This document shows positions 55,256 to 61,491 of a stretch of DNA of 64,000 nt, one piece after another (positions within the stretch are counted from its first letter, which is position 1; each line of letters begins with the position of its first letter). The DNA comes from Bacillota bacterium (GTDB lineage: Bacteria; Bacillota; Ch66; Ch109): positions 1 through 64,000 of the forward strand of contig JABLWZ010000003.1 of the NCBI GenBank assembly GCA_013178275.1, written 5' to 3'. The notes beneath the pieces are model-generated. The model was given only the letters and a program-made list of their open reading frames with translations, searched no databases and had not been told where the DNA came from. A program made the position numbers and the translations under genes.

Positions 55256-55270
55256 TGGGAGGGATTCTCA

Positions 55271-55390
55271 ATGACAAAAAGCCGCCGGTGCAAAAAAGAA
55301 AAAGCACCCATCCCGCATCCGCGCCCCGCCTGGAAGCCGCCCCTGCAAAGGGCGGCTTTTTTCCGCAGATGCGGCAAACGGAAACGCTGA
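55271..55390 (+). CDS. Small basic 39-aa protein, doubtful
   Basis: ATG 55271 with GGGAGGG upstream opens a 39-codon frame ending at 55390, 15 bases before the primase gene. It is very Arg/Lys/Pro-rich. The same DNA forms a good terminator hairpin, AAGCCGCC (55334-55341) with GGCGGCTT (55351-55358) and a T-run to 55362. Either the hairpin or the small protein may be the true feature; the terminator is the safer reading. Confidence 0.3.
   Translation: MTKSRRCKKEKAPIPHPRPAWKPPLQRAAFFRRCGKRKR
55334..55362 (+). terminator. Terminator after the relaxase
   Basis: AAGCCGCC and GGCGGCTT form an 8-bp stem (CCTGCAAAG loop region) followed by TTTT in two blocks. It would end the transfer operon after the relaxase. 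Confidence 0.75.
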
Positions 55391-55405
55391 CCGGGGAGGG
55401 ATACC

Positions 55406-56893
55406 ATGGGAGGATATATTCACTTCACCGATGAACAGAAACACCGGGCCAACTCTGTTGACCTGGTGGACTTTTTGCAGCGGCAGGGCGAACAGCTCAC
55501 TCGCTCCGGCCGGGAGTGGCGCTGGAGGCGTCACGACAGCGTGACCGTCCGGGGCAACCGGTGGTTCAGGCACAGCAGGGAGGAAGGCGGCCTGGCTATC
55601 GACTTCGTTCAGGAATTCTACGAGCTGTCTTTTCCGGAAGCGGTGACGCTGCTCCTGGGCGGCGAAGGGGGTGTGGATTGGAATCAAACCCATAAAAGTA
55701 CCCCAGCCCCCCGTAAACCCTTTGCCCTGCCGAAAGCCAGCCATGACATGCGCCGGGTCTACGCCTACCTGATCAAGCAGCGGTTTATCAATCGGGAGGT
55801 CGTCACCCATTTTGTGAAAGCGAAAACGCTTTATGAAAGCTGCGAGTTGTCCAGAGACAAGAGTAAAGAATACCACAACGCTGTTTTTTGGGGGTGCGAT
55901 GAAAACGGTGTTCCCAAGCACGCCCACAAGCGGGGAATCTATACCATGGGCGTCGGCTATCGGGGCAATGTTGAAGGTGGCGATCCCAGGTACAGCTTTC
56001 ATCATATCGGCACCGGCGAAACGCTGTATGTTTTCGAGGCTCCGATTGACATGCTGTCTTATATCACCCTCTGCCCGGAGGAATGGCGGCAGAAAAGCTA
56101 TGTCACCCTGGACGGTGTAGCTGAACATGCCATGCTCCATCAGCTCGCCCTCAACCCTCACCTTCGGAAGATTGTGCTGTGCCTGGATCACGACGAGGCG
56201 GGCATCGAAGCAACGGAACGACTCACGGAAATCCTCCGGGAGCATGGCTATCCGCAGGTCTCCGTCCTGCTGCCGGAATACAAGGACTGGAACGAATGCC
56301 TGAAAGCCAAAAACGGCGTCGCACCCATACCGGCCAGGGAACATCCCAAGCTGGAATTATTGCCGGAAGTGTGCGGCGTGCTGCGGGAAGTCTGCACGTC
56401 CCTAAAATCTGCCCACCATCCCCACGACCTGCTGCTGGCGCATTACGAAAAGCTGAGTCCCCTGATAGCCAACGGAAAGCTGGCCCAAGGAAAGGAACCT
56501 GCCGTAACGGAGCATCTGCAAATGATGGCGGCCGGCGCTCTGCTCGCCGCGCAAAGGCAGCATCGGCAGATGGAACAGCCGGTGACCATGGAGCGGCTCA
56601 TCGGAGAGCTTCAGGACAGCTACCGCCCCCATCAGGACCGGGGCCGGCTGCGTTCCAGAGCGGACGATCTGCATCAGGACATCACCTGCCTGAATACGCA
56701 ATACCACACACCCGGCATCCGTGGTCCGGAAGACAAGCAGAATCTCATCGACTCCTATCTGCGGCTGGCGCTGGACTGTGTCAAGGTGCAGATTTTTGTC
56801 TCCATTGAATCACAGAAACAACATACGGAAACACTTTGCGAAAAACAATGTGAGCAAAACTGTTCGGGAAGATATAAACTACAAACAATTTGA
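55406..56893 (+). CDS. TOPRIM-domain DNA primase-like protein
   Basis: 495 residues. The N-terminal ~90 residues (VDLVDFLQRQGEQLTRSGREWRWRRHDSVTVRGNRWFRHSREEGGLAIDFVQEFY) form a zinc-ribbon-free CHC2-like/DUF3991 unit, and the TOPRIM fold follows with LYVFEAPIDMLSY (Glu) and IVLCLDHDEAGIEATERL (Asp-x-Asp) at about 215-275. Such proteins prime the transferred strand in the recipient. The C-terminal ~200 residues are helical and unrecognised. GGGAGGG precedes ATG 55406. Confidence 0.88.
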   Translation: MGGYIHFTDEQKHRANSVDLVDFLQRQGEQLTRSGREWRWRRHDSVTVRGNRWFRHSREEGGLAIDFVQEFYELSFPEAVTLLLGGEGGVDWNQTHKSTPAPRKPFALPKASHDMRRVYAYLIKQRFINREVVTHFVKAKTLYESCELSRDKSKEYHNAVFWGCDENGVPKHAHKRGIYTMGVGYRGNVEGGDPRYSFHHIGTGETLYVFEAPIDMLSYITLCPEEWRQKSYVTLDGVAEHAMLHQLALNPHLRKIVLCLDHDEAGIEATERLTEILREHGYPQVSVLLPEYKDWNECLKAKNGVAPIPAREHPKLELLPEVCGVLREVCTSLKSAHHPHDLLLAHYEKLSPLIANGKLAQGKEPAVTEHLQMMAAGALLAAQRQHRQMEQPVTMERLIGELQDSYRPHQDRGRLRSRADDLHQDITCLNTQYHTPGIRGPEDKQNLIDSYLRLALDCVKVQIFVSIESQKQHTETLCEKQCEQNCSGRYKLQTI

Positions 56894-57219
56894 AACACAG
56901 CTCACCACTTCATAAACAAGGGTGGATGTAGAAGGCGGCAGAAATTCTGCCGCCTATAGGCAATCCTTCAGGCTTTTGCGACGAAATAAGGAGCTGTTAT
57001 AAAATTCATACTAGTTTTTGAACAAACGGTAGTGAATAAAGCGGTCCTCTTGGGTTCAATTCAGAATGACAGGTTCACTCCACTCAATTTCATCCAAAAA
57101 TTCCTGCAGATCGGGTGTGATCATCCGTATGAATACTTTGAAAGCTGAAAGCAGGCAGGACTGCGCATTTAATTCTTTGAATCAGTCTCTTTCATATTTT
57201 CCTTTTTTCAAAGTACAAT
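56894..57219. other. Gap with a strong hairpin after the primase
   Basis: A 10-bp perfect stem AGGCGGCAGA (56933-56942) with TCTGCCGCCT (56946-56955) lies 40 bases after the primase stop, with no T-run; it may stabilise the mRNA end or act weakly as terminator. The rest holds only short unsupported frames, and at its right side the 3' end of the minus-strand GGDEF gene. Confidence 0.5.
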
Positions 57220-58239
57220 TTATGCCTGCTCATATTCGTCAGACCTGAACAAAATTTCTCCCAGGGTGCTCATCGCCCGGCTTTTGCCGCTGTATTTAGC
57301 CTGATACAGCATTCGGTCAACATCAATAAATAATTCCATATAATGTTGTGGCAGGGTACAAATAGAGTGATCAACATAAATTACTCCTGCACTGAAAGTG
57401 ACAGAAATTTTTAAATCTTTTTCAAAGTACTTTCCAAGTTCCCGATGTATTCTTTGAAGAATTTGCATGGACTGCTGCTGATCGGTTTCCATAAAAATAA
57501 AGACAAATTCCTCACCGCCGAACCTGCCCAACAGATCATTCTTTCTTATATGCTTCCGTGCAATGTCGGCAAAAACCTTCAAAACTTTATCACCCATCAG
57601 ATGGCCGCATCGGTCATTGATTTCCTTGAAATTGTCGAAATCAATCATGCATAGGCTAAAGCAGTTTGCCACGTCATGTTTAACTAATTTTTGAATAGCT
57701 TCCATCAGGCTATACTTATTCATGACTCCTGTAGGCTGGTCAAGGGCAAGCTTTTGTTTGAGCAGATCTTCCTGATGTTTTTGCCTAGTGATGTCTGTAA
57801 AAGAAAGCATAACATATGGCTCATCTTGAAAGGTCACTCTTGCTCCGCTTACTAGAAACCACTTTACGCAATGATGATTTTTACCATGATATGAGTAGGA
57901 GGTCACAATATCCTTGGAATGAATATGGGTGGACAAGATATTCCGTACAATATTCCAAACAGCACACCTTTTGCATTTTTGCGATCTGCCGCATTCAGCA
58001 CGGCCAAATTTAAGTTCGGAACAACTAAAAACCTCGCCAAAGGATAGTCCCCGTGCCTCATAAGGTTTTATGTGAAAATACTGAAACATCCGCGTATTGG
58101 CGCATAAAAGAGTTAAGCTCTTGTTGACAATTGTTTGCCCAAACATGGATTGTTGAAAAACCTGATAGAAAAAAGATGTTTTTTTATCTAAAAGTAAAGA
58201 GGTATTGCAGTTCACCACACCTTTCTTAAACTCTTTCAT
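57220..58239 (-). CDS. PAS-GGDEF diguanylate cyclase
   Basis: 339 residues. An N-terminal PAS-like sensor (about 30-165) with a cysteine cluster CSELKFGRAECGRSQKCKRC, a pattern seen in PAS sensors that may bind metal or respond to redox, is followed by the GGDEF domain: IDFDNFKEINDRCGH (metal and substrate residues) and GGEEF at about 241-245. R-K-N-D five residues before it is an intact inhibitory (I) site, so an active, feedback-controlled enzyme making c-di-GMP is expected. AGGTGAT supports Met at 58239. Downstream of a broken response-regulator gene on the same strand. Confidence 0.92.
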   Translation of the reverse strand: MKEFKKGVVNCNTSLLLDKKTSFFYQVFQQSMFGQTIVNKSLTLLCANTRMFQYFHIKPYEARGLSFGEVFSCSELKFGRAECGRSQKCKRCAVWNIVRNILSTHIHSKDIVTSYSYHGKNHHCVKWFLVSGARVTFQDEPYVMLSFTDITRQKHQEDLLKQKLALDQPTGVMNKYSLMEAIQKLVKHDVANCFSLCMIDFDNFKEINDRCGHLMGDKVLKVFADIARKHIRKNDLLGRFGGEEFVFIFMETDQQQSMQILQRIHRELGKYFEKDLKISVTFSAGVIYVDHSICTLPQHYMELFIDVDRMLYQAKYSGKSRAMSTLGEILFRSDEYEQA

Positions 58240-58302
58240 AAAATCACCTAGTATCCTTATTTTACCAAAGTAAAAATCTGAATATCTGAACATATTTGTT
58301 AT

Positions 58303-58705
58303 TCACTCCAAGACTCCTTTCTCAGCCAGTATCTTGCCCAATATAGCGTCAATAAGCTCCTGCGTACCGGGTTTGGATAATACCTGTAAAGGTTGAACTG
58401 GCATGAATTGGTCGTGATCATCTGCAGATGTCACAAACACAATGTTACATGCTGATATGGAATCGGATTGTCGTATTCGTTTGGCTGTTTCGATACCGGT
58501 TAGCTTTTTCATGCGATTATCAAGAAAAAGAAGGTCAAAAATTATACCATTTTTATCAAATTTTTCGAGAAGCTCTTCACCACTACCAAATTGGTGAATG
58601 TTAAATAAAAGTCCATTTTTTTCTTCATAAAGATGAATAAACCTTTCCAACAACTCACGACACAATGGACCGTCATACACAAATGCCGATATTAAGCAAA
58701 CACAT
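58303..58705 (-). pseudogene. Receiver-domain response regulator, frameshifted at N-terminus
   Basis: A stand-alone receiver domain: the central FDLLFLDNRMKKLTGIETAKRIRQ contains the phospho-accepting Asp, and IVFVTSADDHD and LSKPG are the conserved switch residues. The frame only opens at MYDGPLCREL. Upstream, the DNA reads M-C-L-L-N-I-G-I-C, and with one base (58677) removed it continues C-D-D-G-P-L-C-R-E-L, restoring the acidic pair required for Mg2+ binding. So a single-base insertion seems to have broken the start, or the base is a sequencing error. Translation from the internal ATG (58680) would lack the metal site. It lies before the GGDEF gene, its likely partner. Confidence 0.72.
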
Positions 58706-58850
58706 CACCTCTACGCATATTTTAGATACAACTAAAAAGGTAATAGAACCATTATATATCCACAAGACTACAATTACAAGTGTATAATTACCCCCATGCT
58801 TTATTACGGGTCTTGACCATAATTGATAAAGTTAAACAGGGTGATAAAAT

Positions 58851-59180
58851 TTGGAAATTAATTATAAAGAATTAGGTGAACGGATTGCGAAAAGGCGCAA
58901 GGTGTTAAACCTGACACAGGATAATGTTTCAGAAGCCACGGGACTTAGCAACAACCATATTTCAAATATAGAAAACAATCATTCTATTCCAAGCATTGAA
59001 ACATTGATGAAAATTTGTGAGGTATTGGACACAACCCCGGACTATTTCCTGCTGGGGATTGTAAAGCATACGGACAATAGCCTGCAGTCTCAAATCAATC
59101 AAAGAATCAAGCTGTGCGACGAGAAAAAGCTGAAATTGATTGATCATTTTATTACATGGCTAATAGATGAAAAACTCTAA
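58851..59180 (+). CDS. XRE-family helix-turn-helix regulator
   Basis: 109 residues. The N-terminal LGERIAKRRKVLNLTQDNVSEATGLSNNHISNIENNHSIPSIETLMKICEVLDTTPDYFL (about 7-66) is a full Cro/C1-type HTH. The short C-terminus is charged and helical. Start TTG 58851 has GGGTGAT upstream. It stands between the broken response regulator (opposite strand) and the IS1182-like element, and could control either the cargo or element transfer. A+T-rich, like other cargo. Confidence 0.9.
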   Translation: MEINYKELGERIAKRRKVLNLTQDNVSEATGLSNNHISNIENNHSIPSIETLMKICEVLDTTPDYFLLGIVKHTDNSLQSQINQRIKLCDEKKLKLIDHFITWLIDEKL

Positions 59181-59191
59181 ATTCAAAAAAA

Positions 59192-60930
59192 AGTACGGGG
59201 AACTGTACTGGAACTGTCCGAAACCACTGAAAAAAGCATCATAAAAACTGGTAAAGCCCAGAAGAATCATGCATTATGCAATATAAAAACCCCTTTCTAA
59301 TGGTATAATTAAATTACCACAAAAAACATACCAGAAAGGGGCTTTTATATGCTTGAAAGTAAACACAAACAACTTAGCCTACACTCAATATTATACAATA
59401 AGATTCCCGATAATCATCTGCTCAAATTAATTAATTCAGCGGTCGATTTCAGTTTTATCAATAAGCTATTGGAAGGTTCATACTGTAAGTATTACGGAAG
59501 ACCCGCCAAAGAACCCGAAATGATGGCCCGACTCCTGATAATTCAATATCTGTATAATCTATCTGATGTCCAAGTAATAAAAGATACGGCGGTAAACCTG
59601 GCATACATGTGGTTCATCGGGATAAACCCTGAGGATGATCTTCCAGACCCAAGTCTTCTGGCTAAATTCAGGACGCAAAGACTAAAAGATATCACCCTGG
59701 ATGATATTATCAAAGAAGTGGTAAAACAATGTGTTGATAAAGGAATAATTAAAGGAACTGGTTGATTGTACCCATGTTGAAGCCAACACCATCAAGAAAG
59801 TACCCGAAAGAATTATAAAGCATCTTGCTAAAAAGATACTTAAAAACCTGGAACAGGAAAACGGAAGCATTCCGACAGCCATAGATACCAATATCCCAAA
59901 TTACAAGATGATTGAAGACCATAAGGTAGCTAAAACCACAATGAAAAGCTACCTGGAGCAACTTATAGAGTCAGTGGAAAATACCGTTGATACTTCCGTA
60001 ATGCCGCAGACCAAGCAAAGTATTCAGAAAGCCAAAGAAGTCTTAAATGACCCCAAATTCATACTACAAAAAGGCGTGCGGTCACTGGTTGACGAAGATG
60101 CTAGAGTTGGCTATAAATCCAAAACTGACAGCTTTTTTGGTTACAAAGTCGAGTATGTCATGATACCTGAAGAACGGATAATCACAGCAGTAGGAGTTCA
60201 AAACGGAGCTTATGTCGATGGAACAGAATTTGAAAAGCTATATCAACAAACCAAAGCCAGTGGAGTGGAAATAACCGAAGCCTATGGAGACAAAGCATAC
60301 TTCAGGAAATCTATCTTGGATATTTTGAAAGAAGATGAAGTTCAAGCTATCATTCCAGTAAGCGAGACAGCATATCGGGTAGATGAAAGCCGATTCAAGT
60401 ACAACAAAGACTCAGACCAATGGTTTTGCGAACATGGGAACTATACATGGACGCAAAGGAAAATAACCGTAAAAGATGGTCGACAGTTTTTAGAATATAA
60501 GTTTGAGAAAGAAATCTGTCGCGATTGTCCTAACCGAAAAGAATGCATAAACGGAAGCAGCATAGCAAAAAGGCTAATCCTAGGGCTTAATGCCCCTGAA
60601 TTCTATGAATACAGTCAGCGAGCAAAAACGCCCGAATTCTTAGAAAAGTATAAAAAGCGAGCCAGTCACGAATGGAAGAATGGTGAAATGAAAAGGTTTC
60701 ATGGCCTAGGCCGAGCCAGAGGGTACGGTCTAAAAAGTATGGCAACGCAGGCGAAATTAACCGCCTTAGCGGTAAATCTAAAGAGGATAGCAAGCCTGGT
60801 ATCCTCTCTCAATAATATTATTAATTGCTATTTTATAAACTCATACAGAATGATTATAACCTACTCGAATTGCAAGAAAAGTGCTGCTTAAACATGGCCT
60901 TTTTCAGTGGTTTCGAACTGTCCCTGCACT
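59192..60930 (+). mobile_element. IS1182-like insertion sequence
   Basis: A single transposase coding region (frameshifted) between inverted ends. The left end AGTACGGGGAAC...CCGAAACCACTGAAAAA and the right end, read on the other strand, AGTGCAGGGACAGTTCGAAACCACTGAAAAA, share AGT-x-C-x-GGGAC and CGAAACCACTGAAAAA. The left end has extra bases between the two blocks. Target duplications are not clear; the flanks are A-rich and T-rich. Confidence 0.75.
59349..60891 (+). pseudogene. IS1182-family transposase with a frameshift
   Basis: The first part (59349-59765) carries the N-terminal helical region HKQLSLHSILYNKIPDNHLL...GRPAKEPEMMARLLIIQYLYNLSDVQ typical of IS1182/IS5-like transposases. It stops at TGA 59763-59765, while the next frame continues from AAG 59752 as KELVDCTHVEANTIKKV, the usual DDE first-Asp block, and runs to 60891 with the second Asp in AYGDKAYF and a C-terminal domain with ICRDCPNRKEC cysteines. 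A +1 shift near 59752-59757 (TTAAAGGAACTG) is needed. IS1182 members normally have one frame, so inactivation is the simple reading; programmed shifting is possible. Confidence 0.85.
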
Positions 60931-61070
60931 TTTTTTATTAAATACCTGAATCATATCATTTCAAAATGTGTAGTAAAATCTTGGAACAATTTATCGATAT
61001 AGTGAAATACTGACTGGCCTGCCGAAATCGGACAGGTCTTTTTTATTTAAGATTAAGGAGGAATATCCCT

Positions 61071-61491
61071 ATGCAAACATCACAAATCATCATCTTAATC
61101 GTAGCGGGTTTGACCATGTTCGGCGTTATCGGGTTTCTCTCCCTGATGGCACATTACTACACCTTGAACGGCATCAAGTCAAGGACGGTGGGCGACGGCC
61201 AGCACGGCATCGCGCGCTGGGCGACAAGACGGGAAATCCAAAAGACCTATAACCATGTGCCCTATGAGCCGAAGCTGTGGCGGCGGAAAAAGAACCTGCC
61301 CGCCGTACAGGGACTGGTGGTGGGCTGTAAAAGTTCCCGCGGATCCGTTACCGCCCTGGTGGATGCCGGCGACATCCACTGCCTCATGATTGGTGCGGCA
61401 GGTGTCGGCAAGACGGCAAACTTTCTCTACCCCAATCTGGAATACGCTTGCGCCTCCGGCATGTCCTTCCTTACAACGGACACCAAGGGCG
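61071..61491 (+). CDS. VirD4/TraG coupling protein, 5' exon only
   Basis: The coupling protein brings the relaxase-DNA complex to the T4SS. The N-terminus has a membrane helix (ILIVAGLTMFGVIGFLSLMAHYY), then IARWATRREI, and Walker A GAAGVGKTANFLYPN (about residues 114-128). The reading frame is cut at FLTTDTKG-, the conserved D-T-K-G-D motif of VirD4 proteins, by a group II intron starting at 61492 in the Asp codon. The rest of the gene must lie beyond the window. AAGGAGG precedes ATG 61071. Confidence 0.9.

Noticed and set aside
57066-57248. 60-codon plus-strand frame after the primase
   Set aside because: It overlaps the end of the well-supported GGDEF gene on the other strand and has no ribosome site.
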